A program made the translations under genes and the position numbers. A DNA stretch of 64,000 nucleotides from Burkholderia sp. MS389. Lineage in GTDB: Bacteria; Pseudomonadota; Gammaproteobacteria; Burkholderiales; Burkholderiaceae. Numbering within the stretch: position 1 is the stretch's first letter; each line of letters opens with the position of its first letter. The notes below the pieces were generated by a model. The model did not search any database. It was not told the DNA's origin and saw only the letters and a list, made by a program, of their open reading frames with translations. The DNA lies in NCBI RefSeq assembly GCF_016899425.1, contig NZ_CP045995.1, positions 2,666,001 to 2,730,000 of the forward strand, written 5' to 3'. Of this stretch, positions 25,633 to 32,425 are shown one piece after another.

Positions 25633-26052
25633 ATGCGATTCATGATCATGATCCGGGCGAATGCCGTCAGCGAATCCGACGCGTTGCCGGACAACCGGCT
25701 GGTCGAGGCGATGACGGTCTATCACGAGGAACTGGCGAAGGCCGGCGTGCTGCTCGACGCCAACGGCCTGAGGCCGAGCGCCCACGGCTGGCGCGTGCGC
25801 TACACGGGCGGCAAGGGCACGGTGATCGACGGCCCGTTCGCCGAAACGAAGGAACTGATCGCCGGCTACACGCTGATCCAGGTGCGCTCGCGCGACGAGG
25901 CGCTCGAATGGACGCGCCGGTTCCCCGCGCCGTTCGGCGCCGAGCTCGATTGCGAGATCGAGGTGCGGCCGCTGTTCGAGCTCGACGACCTGACGCCGAG
26001 CGACGCGGTCGAGCGGTTCCGCGATCTCCACGTCGGCCGCAGCCACGCCTGA
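25633..26052 (+). CDS. YCII-related (DGPF) protein 2
   Basis: A 139-residue YCII protein with MRFMIMIRAN at the start and VIDGPFAETKELIAGYTLI as the DGPF motif. It differs enough from the neighbouring paralogue that a recent duplication is unlikely. AAGGAG lies 7 nt before the ATG. The 125-nt gap before it could contain a separate promoter responding to the sigma factor encoded downstream. Confidence 0.9.
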   Translation: MRFMIMIRANAVSESDALPDNRLVEAMTVYHEELAKAGVLLDANGLRPSAHGWRVRYTGGKGTVIDGPFAETKELIAGYTLIQVRSRDEALEWTRRFPAPFGAELDCEIEVRPLFELDDLTPSDAVERFRDLHVGRSHA

Positions 26053-26078
26053 ATCCAATCTCACCGGGAGCACCCGTC

Positions 26079-26495
26079 ATGCACAAGATGGTTTTCATCA
26101 ACCTGCCGGTAGCCGACCTGCCGCGCGCGAAGACGTTCTACCAGGCGCTCGGCTTCGAGGTCGTGCCGGCCTATACCAACGAGCAGGCCGCCTGCATCAA
26201 GATCAGCGATGCGATCTTCGCGATGCTGCTCGTGCGGCCGTTTTTCCAGACCTTCACCGACAAGACCATCATCGATCCGGCGACGCACATCCAGGTGCTG
26301 TCGTGCCTGTCGTGCGATAGCCGCGCCGAAGTCGACACGCTCGTCGCGAAGGCGCTGGCGGCCGGCGGGGCCGCGCCGCAGGCGCCGCGCGAGTACCCTA
26401 ACATGTACGGCCACGGGTTCACCGATCCGGACGGCCACACGTGGGAACTGATGGCCATGCCGCTGGAGGCGTCCGCCCAGGGGCAGGCGTCGTGA
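26079..26495 (+). CDS. VOC-family (glyoxalase-like) protein
   Basis: A 138-residue vicinal-oxygen-chelate protein. Two beta-alpha-beta-beta-beta units are suggested by MVFINLPVADLPRAKTFYQALGF and the C-terminal GHGFTDPDGHTWELM, which supplies a metal-ligand-like Glu. Relatives act on antibiotics, glutathione adducts or have no known substrate. Its TGA overlaps the GTG start of the sigma factor gene, so the two are translationally coupled and likely act in one response. Confidence 0.88.
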   Translation: MHKMVFINLPVADLPRAKTFYQALGFEVVPAYTNEQAACIKISDAIFAMLLVRPFFQTFTDKTIIDPATHIQVLSCLSCDSRAEVDTLVAKALAAGGAAPQAPREYPNMYGHGFTDPDGHTWELMAMPLEASAQGQAS

Positions 26496-27760
26496 CGCAT
26501 GAGGCGACGCATCGTGCGATCGAAGCGGTCTGGCGAATCGAGGCGCCGAAGATCATCGCGCGCGCCGCGCGCGTGGTGCGCGACGTCGGCGTGGCCGAGG
26601 AACTGGCGCAGGACACGCTCGTCGCGGCGCTCGAGCACTGGCCCGTCGACGGCGTGCCCGACAACCCGGCCGCCTGGCTGATGACGGCCGTGAAGCGTCG
26701 CGCGCTCGACCGGGTCCGGCAGGAGTCGCTTCATTCGGCCAAGCGCGACCAGCTTGGCCACGAGATGGACGCGCTCGAAGCGCACGTCGTCCCCGACATC
26801 GCCGATGCGCTCGCCGACGCGCGCGACGACGACATCGGCGACGATCTGCTGCGGCTGATCTTCACGTCGTGCCACCCGGTGCTGTCGACCGACGCGCGCG
26901 TCGCGCTAACGCTGCGGCTGCTCGGCGGGCTGACGACGGGCGAGATCGCGCGCGCATTCCTGACGCCGGAGCCGACGATCGCGCAGCGGATCGTGCGCGC
27001 GAAGCGCACGCTCGCGGCCGCGCACGTGCCGTTCGAGGTGCCGGCCGCCGATGCGCGGCCCGCGCGGCTCGCGTCGGTGCTCGAAGTGATCTATCTCGTG
27101 TTCAACGAAGGCCATGCGGCGACGGCGGGCGACGACTGGATGCGCCCGGCGCTGTGCGACGAGGCGTTGCGGCTCGGCCGCGTGCTGGCCGGCCTCGCGC
27201 CGGACGAAAGCGAAGTGCTCGGGCTCGTCGCGCTGATGGAGTTGCAGGCGTCGCGCATGCATGCCCGCGTCGACGCGCAGGGCCGGCCCGTGCTGCTGCT
27301 CGACCAGGACCGCAGCCGCTGGGATCCGTTGCTGATCCGGCGCGGCCTCGCGGCGCTGGAGCGGGCGACGAAGCTCGGCGGCGTGCGCGGGCCGTATGCG
27401 CTGCAGGCCGCGCTTGCCGCGTGCCACGCGCGGGCGCGGCACGCGGCGGACACGGATTGGGCGCAGATCGTCGCGCTGTATGACGCGCTCGCCGAAGTCG
27501 CGCCGTCGCCGGTCGTCGAGCTGAATCGCGCGGTCGCGGTGGGGATGGCGTTCGGGCCGGCCGCCGCGCTCGAACTCGTCGACGTGCTGCGCGACGATCC
27601 GGCGCTCGCGCGCTATCACTGGCTGCCGAGCGTGCGCGGCGATCTGCTCGCGAAGCTCGGCCGCGCCGACGAGGCGAAGCTGGAATTCCGCCGCGCGGCG
27701 GAACTGACGCGCAACGAGCGTGAGCGCGAATTGCTGCTGAAGCGCGCGATGGATGCGTGA
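26492..27760 (+). CDS. ECF sigma factor with long C-terminal extension (ECF42-like)
   Basis: A 422-residue extracytoplasmic-function sigma factor starting at GTG. Region 2 carries VAEELAQDTLVAALEHWP and the NPAAWLMTAVKRRALDRVR helix; region 4 carries LGGLTTGEIARAFLTPEPTIAQRIVRAK. A roughly 200-residue helical, TPR-like extension follows, as in ECF42 proteins, which lack a linked anti-sigma factor and neighbour DGPF genes. Both traits hold here: two DGPF genes upstream and no anti-sigma gene. It probably drives transcription of the YCII genes in its own operon. Confidence 0.9.
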   Translation: MTHEATHRAIEAVWRIEAPKIIARAARVVRDVGVAEELAQDTLVAALEHWPVDGVPDNPAAWLMTAVKRRALDRVRQESLHSAKRDQLGHEMDALEAHVVPDIADALADARDDDIGDDLLRLIFTSCHPVLSTDARVALTLRLLGGLTTGEIARAFLTPEPTIAQRIVRAKRTLAAAHVPFEVPAADARPARLASVLEVIYLVFNEGHAATAGDDWMRPALCDEALRLGRVLAGLAPDESEVLGLVALMELQASRMHARVDAQGRPVLLLDQDRSRWDPLLIRRGLAALERATKLGGVRGPYALQAALAACHARARHAADTDWAQIVALYDALAEVAPSPVVELNRAVAVGMAFGPAAALELVDVLRDDPALARYHWLPSVRGDLLAKLGRADEAKLEFRRAAELTRNERERELLLKRAMDA

Positions 27761-27804
27761 CGCGTGACGAGCGCGGCGCCGCCGCGCACCGCACACTACC
27801 CGCC

Positions 27805-27838
27805 GTCCCGTCCCGTCCCGTCCCGTCCCGTCCCGTCC
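27805..27838. repeat. Pentanucleotide tandem repeat (GTCCC, about 6.8 copies)
   Basis: Six perfect GTCCC units and a partial seventh lie in the 289-bp gap between the sigma factor gene and rubrerythrin. They are outside any supported gene. Copy number may vary by slippage between strains and could affect the rubrerythrin promoter region. Confidence 0.8.
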
Positions 27839-28049
27839 GCTCCCGCGCACCGCATGGCGCCCGTCTTCCCGCCATCCGCCGCACACCGCCCCCCGACACT
27901 ATCGCCCGCATTGAAAAAGCCTATTGGGGGATGCGAACGCGAGCGCCTAGATTGAAGAGCACGACGCGCGCCCGGCGCACGCATCGTTCCCCACATATCT
28001 GATCGGCCCGGCGTCGCACGCGGCCGCGCCGACTCGAACGGAGGCGCAA

Positions 28050-28472
28050 ATGGCTCAACTCAAGGGCAGCAAGACCGAAGAGAACCTGAAGGCCGCATTC
28101 GCGGGCGAATCGCAGGCGAATCGGCGCTATCTGTATTTCGCGTCGAAGGCCGACGTCGAGGGGCAGAACGACGTCGCCGCGCTGTTCCGCTCGACCGCCG
28201 AAGGCGAAACCGGTCATGCGCACGGCCATCTCGAATACCTGGAAACCGTCGGCGATCCGGCCACGGGCCTGCCGTTCGGTTCGTCGCGGCTGAATCTCGA
28301 ATCGGCGATCGCTGGCGAAACGCACGAATACACCGACATGTATCCGGGCATGGCGAAAACCGCGCGCGACGAGGGGTTCGACGAAATCGCGAACTGGTTC
28401 GAGACGCTCGCGAAGGCCGAACGCAGCCACGCGAACCGCTACACGAAGGCGCTGGACAGTCTCGTCGACTGA
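28050..28472 (+). CDS. Rubrerythrin-family diiron protein (no rubredoxin domain)
   Basis: A 140-residue four-helix ferritin-like protein with diiron ligands in [32 protein letters not shown] and [12 protein letters not shown]. The C-terminal rubredoxin domain of classical rubrerythrin is absent, which is the short form. Role: reduction of hydrogen peroxide with electrons from a partner. The following Fe-S oxidoreductase gene, 122 nt downstream, is a likely partner. GGAGG lies 8 nt before the ATG. Confidence 0.92.
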   Translation: MAQLKGSKTEENLKAAFAGESQANRRYLYFASKADVEGQNDVAALFRSTAEGETGHAHGHLEYLETVGDPATGLPFGSSRLNLESAIAGETHEYTDMYPGMAKTARDEGFDEIANWFETLAKAERSHANRYTKALDSLVD

Positions 28473-28594
28473 CGGGCCGCCGCGGGCCGCCCGGCATCGC
28501 CGTGCGACCGGCACGCGGCCGGCTGTTCGTTCATCGCCGCCCGCATCGTGCGGGCGGTGCGCTTGCGCACATGCGCGCCATGCGGGAGCGCCCC

Positions 28595-29932
28595 ATGCCC
28601 CACAAGGAAGGCAGTCTCGAAGCGCCGACCCGGCATCCGCTCGACTGGCAGTCCGAAGCGTTCTACGACCAGGCCGAGATCGATGCGGAAATGACCCGCG
28701 TATTCGACATCTGCGCCGGCTGCCGGCGCTGCGTGTCGCTGTGCGGCGCGTTTCCGGCGCTGTTCGACCTGGTCGACGACACGCCGATGGGCGACGTCGA
28801 GGACGTGCCGAAGGAAGCATTCGGCAAGGTCGTCGACCAGTGCTATCTGTGCGACCTCTGCTACATGACGAAATGCCCGTACGTGCCGCCGCATGCATGG
28901 AACGTCGACTTCCCGCACCTGATGTTGCGCGGCAAGGCCGCGCGTTACAAGCGCGGCGAAGCGACGCTGCGCGACAAGGTGCTGTCGAATACCGATGCGC
29001 TCGGCCATTTCGCCGGCATTCCGGTCGTCACGCAGACGATCAACGCGGTGAACCGCACGCCGCCCGCGCGGCACGCGCTCGAAGCGGCGCTCGGCGTCGA
29101 TCGCCATGCGTGGCTGCCGGAGTTCGCGCCGCGCACGTTCCGGCGCGCAGCCGAGCGCTCGGCGAACCCGCCCGTGCGCGACGGCGAACGCACGCCCGGC
29201 AAGGTCGCGATCTACGCGACGTGCTACGTGAATTTCAACGAGCCGGGGATCGGCCACGACCTGCTCGCGATCCTCGCGCACAACGAGATCCCGTACGAAC
29301 TCGTCACGCGCGAAGCGTGCTGCGGGATGCCGCTGCTGGAGCAAGGCAACCTCGCCGGCGTCGCCGCGAAGCAGGCGGTGAACATCCCGGTGCTCGAACG
29401 CTACGCACGTGAAGGCTATGCGCTGATCGGCGCGATCCCGAGCTGCGTGCTGATGTACAAGAGCGAGCTGCCGCTGATGTTTCCCGCCGACCCGGCCGTG
29501 CGCGCGGTGGCCGACGCGTTCTGGGACCCGTTCGAATACGTGATCGCGCGCCATCGCGACGGGCTGCTGAAGACCGATTTCAAGACCGGCCTCGGCAGTG
29601 TGTCGTATCACGTGCCGTGCCATGCGCGCGTGCAGAACATCGGCCGCAAGACGGCCGATGCGCTGTCGCTCGTGCCCGATACGCGCGTGACCGTCGTCGA
29701 GCGTTGCTCGGGCCACGCGGGCACGTTCGGCGTGAAGAAGGAATTTCATGCGGACGCGATGCGGATCGGCACGCCGGTGTTCAAGGCGATGGCCGAGCCG
29801 CGGCCGGACGTCGTGTCGTCCGACTGCGCGCTCGCCGGCCATCACATCGTGCAGGGCATCGACGAGAACGGGCTGCCGCCGGCGCCGCTCGCGCATCCGC
29901 TGACGCTGCTGCGGCGCGCGTACGGCATCTGA
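28595..29932 (+). CDS. Heterodisulfide-reductase-like Fe-S oxidoreductase
   Basis: A 445-residue protein with two N-terminal 4Fe-4S motifs (CAGCRRCVSLCG and CYLCDLCYMTKCP) and two C-terminal cysteine-rich CCG-type domains (CYVNFNEP...ACCGMPLL and VPCHARVQ...ERCSGHAG). This is the GlpC/HdrD layout, suggesting electron transfer from a soluble or quinone donor. Standing next to rubrerythrin and DUF3501 it is probably the electron supplier for peroxide reduction. The ATG at 28595 is the best of several in-frame starts, as earlier ones lie in Arg-rich sequence. The DUF3501 gene that should follow is separated by a tnpB element. Confidence 0.88.
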   Translation: MPHKEGSLEAPTRHPLDWQSEAFYDQAEIDAEMTRVFDICAGCRRCVSLCGAFPALFDLVDDTPMGDVEDVPKEAFGKVVDQCYLCDLCYMTKCPYVPPHAWNVDFPHLMLRGKAARYKRGEATLRDKVLSNTDALGHFAGIPVVTQTINAVNRTPPARHALEAALGVDRHAWLPEFAPRTFRRAAERSANPPVRDGERTPGKVAIYATCYVNFNEPGIGHDLLAILAHNEIPYELVTREACCGMPLLEQGNLAGVAAKQAVNIPVLERYAREGYALIGAIPSCVLMYKSELPLMFPADPAVRAVADAFWDPFEYVIARHRDGLLKTDFKTGLGSVSYHVPCHARVQNIGRKTADALSLVPDTRVTVVERCSGHAGTFGVKKEFHADAMRIGTPVFKAMAEPRPDVVSSDCALAGHHIVQGIDENGLPPAPLAHPLTLLRRAYGI

Positions 29933-29946
29933 GCGGCGGCCGGCCA

Positions 29947-31029
29947 TCACGAGGACACCCTTGACGTCCTCCTCTCCCTAAAGGGAAGGATTCCCACACC
30001 TGGCGATGCACGTCCGCATCGGAGAATGTTCAACGCAGCGTTGGTATCTCGATCATGCTCGGCACCACAGTCACTGCAGGCCCACTCTCTTATTCGCAGT
30101 CCCGCGATACCTTTCGGCCGCGTCGTGCTGTCTTTCGATCCGCACGCCGAACAGGACTGGGTCGAACCGCTTTCGTCGACTTCCTCGAACGTGGCCCCGT
30201 GCGCCATCGCTTTGTAACGGAGCTTGTTTCGGAAGGACGACCAGGACGCGTCGTAGACGCTTTTCGCCATCCTGGTCCTGGCGAGTTTGGTTGCCGACAC
30301 GTTGCCGACCGCGATGTAATCGAAACGCCGCACCAGATCGAGCGCGAGCTTATGCTGGAAGTCGGCACGCGCATTCGCGACCTTGGCGTGCAGCTTCGCG
30401 ATATGTCGCTTGTGCTTTCGTGCTCGCTGCGCTTTCGCCAGCTTTTCCGCCGCGCGTCGACCGAACTGGTCATTGGGCAGTTTCTCGCCGGTCGAAAGTG
30501 TGGCGAAGTCTTTCAGGCCGAGATCGATGCCGACACCAGAACGGATCGGACGAGCCTGAACATCCGGCATCTCGATCACGATGTTGAGAAACCAGTTGCC
30601 GCGCGCATCCTGTGCAAAGTTGGTCCCATCCTTGATCTTGCCTTCGGGAAGCGGTCGACTGTTAAACACCCGAAAAGTATTGCCGGCAAAGCGAAACGCG
30701 TCGCCTTCGCGCTTCAGGTCGCGGCCCTTCAGCGGCACCCAGCCCAGCGATTTCCTGCCGCGATAGCGCAGGTAGGGCCGACGGTGCTGGCTGCCCGACT
30801 TCGCATATTGCTCGCATGTTGCGTTGATCGTGCCGGAGTGAATACCGAGTTCCTTGCTGCTGCCGGTTGTCAGCACGTTCAGGTCGAATCCTGTAGGCCA
30901 CTTCTTGCTCCACTTGAGCGCGTGCTTCTGCGTGTCGTTGCAGAAGTTCCAGACGTAGTTCACCGCACGGCTCTGCTTGTTGAGCAGTCCGTTGAGCGAT
31001 TTCACCCGGTAGCGGTAGACAAGGATCAT
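29947..31029 (-). CDS. tnpB: TnpB RNA-guided nuclease-like protein, copy B
   Basis: A 360-residue protein about 95% identical (counted by eye) to copy A, with the same RuvC Asp in GIDLG, the same Gly in YIAVGNVS in place of the usual Glu, the same EVDES glutamate 44 residues on, the zinc ribbon and the DRDTN motif. Changes in the right-end hairpin shift the reading frame compared with copy A. Translation therefore continues through the element end and stops at a TGA (29947-29949) in host DNA, adding a tail that ends RTSRVSS. It appears intact. Confidence 0.9.
   Translation of the reverse strand: MILVYRYRVKSLNGLLNKQSRAVNYVWNFCNDTQKHALKWSKKWPTGFDLNVLTTGSSKELGIHSGTINATCEQYAKSGSQHRRPYLRYRGRKSLGWVPLKGRDLKREGDAFRFAGNTFRVFNSRPLPEGKIKDGTNFAQDARGNWFLNIVIEMPDVQARPIRSGVGIDLGLKDFATLSTGEKLPNDQFGRRAAEKLAKAQRARKHKRHIAKLHAKVANARADFQHKLALDLVRRFDYIAVGNVSATKLARTRMAKSVYDASWSSFRNKLRYKAMAHGATFEEVDESGSTQSCSACGSKDSTTRPKGIAGLRIREWACSDCGAEHDRDTNAALNILRCGRASPGVGILPFRERRTSRVSS
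29957..30100 (-). ncRNA. Candidate omega-RNA region at the right end of copy B
   Basis: It covers the 3' part of tnpB, the hairpin at 29975-29986 and the conserved terminal sequence, by analogy with characterised TnpB systems. The guide would derive from host DNA below 29957, at the end of the Fe-S oxidoreductase gene. The 5' limit is not visible. Confidence 0.35.
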
Positions 31030-31082
31030 GCCGGTGATCCTAACCCGTGGAAGAAGCTGCCTGTCAACAGCACGCCTTTCCT

Positions 31083-31102
31083 CCCCGTCCTGAAGGACGG
31101 GG
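31083..31102 (-). repeat. Left-end subterminal hairpin of tnpB element copy B
   Basis: CCCCGTCC (31083-31090) and GGACGGGG (31095-31102) form an 8-bp stem with loop TGAA. The stem differs in sequence from that of copy A but pairing is kept. Confidence 0.7.
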
Positions 31103-31118
31103 TTTCTCGGAGCAACTG

Positions 31119-31700
31119 ATGACGCTGACCCGCGACTCCCTGCTGACGCTCGAAGCGTACGCGAAGATCCGCAAGGCCGAACACGCGCGACTCGTCGCGT
31201 ACAAGCGCCGCCGCGCGGTGGCGCTCGGCAACCACCTGCGTTTTCTGTTCGAGGACGAGACGACGATCCGTTATCAGATCCACGAGATGCTGCATATCGA
31301 GAAGATCTTCGACGAAGCCGGCATCGAAGGGGAACTGGAAGCGTATCTGCCGCTGGTGCCCGACGGCACCAACCTGAAGGCGACGATGCAGATCGAGTAC
31401 GAGCACGAGATCGAACGGCGCGCGGCGCTCGCGCGGCTGATCGGTGTCGAGGATCGCGTGTACCTGCGGGTCGACGGGCACGCGAGCGTCTACGCGATCG
31501 CCGACGAGGATCTCGAGCGCGACAACGCGGAGAAGACGTCGGCCGTGCACTTCGTCCGCTTCGAGTTCGATGCGCCGATGCGCGCGGCGCTCAAGGGCGG
31601 GGCGGCGCTGTCGATCGGCTGCGATCATCCGGCCTACACGATGCCCGCGCAGCGCATCGACGCGGACGTGACCGCGTCGCTGGCAGGCGATCTGCGCTAG
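31119..31700 (+). CDS. DUF3501 family protein
   Basis: A 193-residue soluble protein of the DUF3501 family (opening MTLTRDSLLTLEAYA; KRRRAVALGNHLRFLFED; RVDGH). Members are typically found beside rubrerythrin and a heterodisulfide-reductase-like protein, the same trio as here, so it is probably part of that peroxide-defence unit. No catalytic motif is known to me. The ATG at 31119 is chosen because GGAG lies 6 nt upstream; further upstream the frame runs into the transposable element. Separation from its operon by the element may change its expression. Confidence 0.87.
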   Translation: MTLTRDSLLTLEAYAKIRKAEHARLVAYKRRRAVALGNHLRFLFEDETTIRYQIHEMLHIEKIFDEAGIEGELEAYLPLVPDGTNLKATMQIEYEHEIERRAALARLIGVEDRVYLRVDGHASVYAIADEDLERDNAEKTSAVHFVRFEFDAPMRAALKGGAALSIGCDHPAYTMPAQRIDADVTASLAGDLR

Positions 31701-31912
31701 CGCCGCCGTCGTCGCGAGCCGCGCAAGCCGGCTTCCCCCTTTCCGTTCGGACCCGAAACAGCCGCGTCGCAGCCCTGCGGCGCGGCCGCTTGCCGGTTGC
31801 GGCGAAAATGTAACAAGCGTGACGGATTTGCATGCGGGGACAGAGTGGGCGCGCCGCGTCAGCGTATTTTCATTCCTCGCAGCGAAACAATAAAAAGATT
31901 GTGCATCGAGAT

Positions 31913-31932
31913 AATTTGATTCAGGTCAAATT
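31913..31932. promoter_or_regulatory. FNR/CRP-family type palindrome
   Basis: AATTTGA-N6-TCAAATT is a perfect 7-bp inverted repeat; its core TTGATTCAGGTCAA matches the FNR consensus TTGAT-N4-ATCAA at nine of ten positions. It lies in an AT-rich stretch about 490 nt upstream of the first gene of the exopolysaccharide locus. In B. cenocepacia a c-di-GMP-binding CRP/FNR-family protein is reported to control the equivalent locus; whether it binds this site is inference. Confidence 0.5.
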
Positions 31933-31935
31933 GAA

Positions 31936-31990
31936 TGATTTACCGATTCGTGAATAACTTGTTACGAATTTTTCCCTGATTTACCGATTC
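31936..31990. repeat. Two 14-bp direct repeats (TGATTTACCGATTC)
   Basis: Perfect copies at 31936-31949 and 31977-31990 start 41 bp apart, close to four helical turns. They flank a weaker inverted repeat, TTCGT...ACGAA (31947-31968). Their position just downstream of the FNR-type palindrome suggests a composite binding region. Confidence 0.6.
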
Positions 31991-32425
31991 CCCGTAACCC
32001 TTCCGGAAGAGCTTGCCGGCTAGGGTCGGAGCAGGCGGAAACTGCCGTTTCAGCGCATTCTTCAGACGCTGCGGAGCCCCGCCAGACGGGCCTTTGCAGC
32101 CATCGGCATAAAGATCCCGCAAAAAAATTCAAGCGTAAATGGATTGCTCGCCGATGGCAGGTTGTTTCAGTGCGTAACATTAAGTCATTGTCATATTGAG
32201 ATAAACCCTGAGGATGGTATGCTTCGTGCACAAAAATTCCCACATTGGAGTGAGACCGCGATTTGTGCGCCATTGCCGGGAATCGCGGCACCGTGAAAGT
32301 GCGGTGTCGCCCGGTATGCACAACGCCGGATAACCATAATGTGCAACCTGGCCGCCCCGCGACGCGATGTGTCGTGACGGCGCCGCCAATCGCAGCCCCG
32401 GCCTGGCTGCGTGGAGAGATTGACT

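Larger units (their letters stand above)
29957..31112 (-). mobile_element. tnpB-only IS200/IS605 (IS1341-type) element, copy B
   Basis: Second copy of the element at 2251-3407, nearly identical across about 1.15 kb. It sits between the Fe-S oxidoreductase and DUF3501 genes, antisense to both. Its left end again abuts GGAG, here 6 nt before the DUF3501 ATG. Hairpins mark both ends: TCCCT-AA-AGGGA at 29975-29986 and CCCCGTCC-TGAA-GGACGGGG at 31083-31102. No tnpA and no target duplication are seen. Confidence 0.85.
31701..32425. other. AT-rich control region upstream of the exopolysaccharide locus
   Basis: No gene is supported in these 725 bases. Positions 31850-32000 are strikingly AT-rich compared with the genome. 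They contain an FNR/CRP-type palindrome and a pair of 14-bp direct repeats, listed separately. The remainder up to 32425 contains no recognisable riboswitch. The open frames on the minus strand here lack ribosome-binding sites and family features. Confidence 0.6.

Noticed and set aside
31962-32321. A 119-codon minus-strand frame in the AT-rich control region
   Set aside because: No ribosome-binding site, no family features, and it overlaps repeats and likely regulatory sequences.
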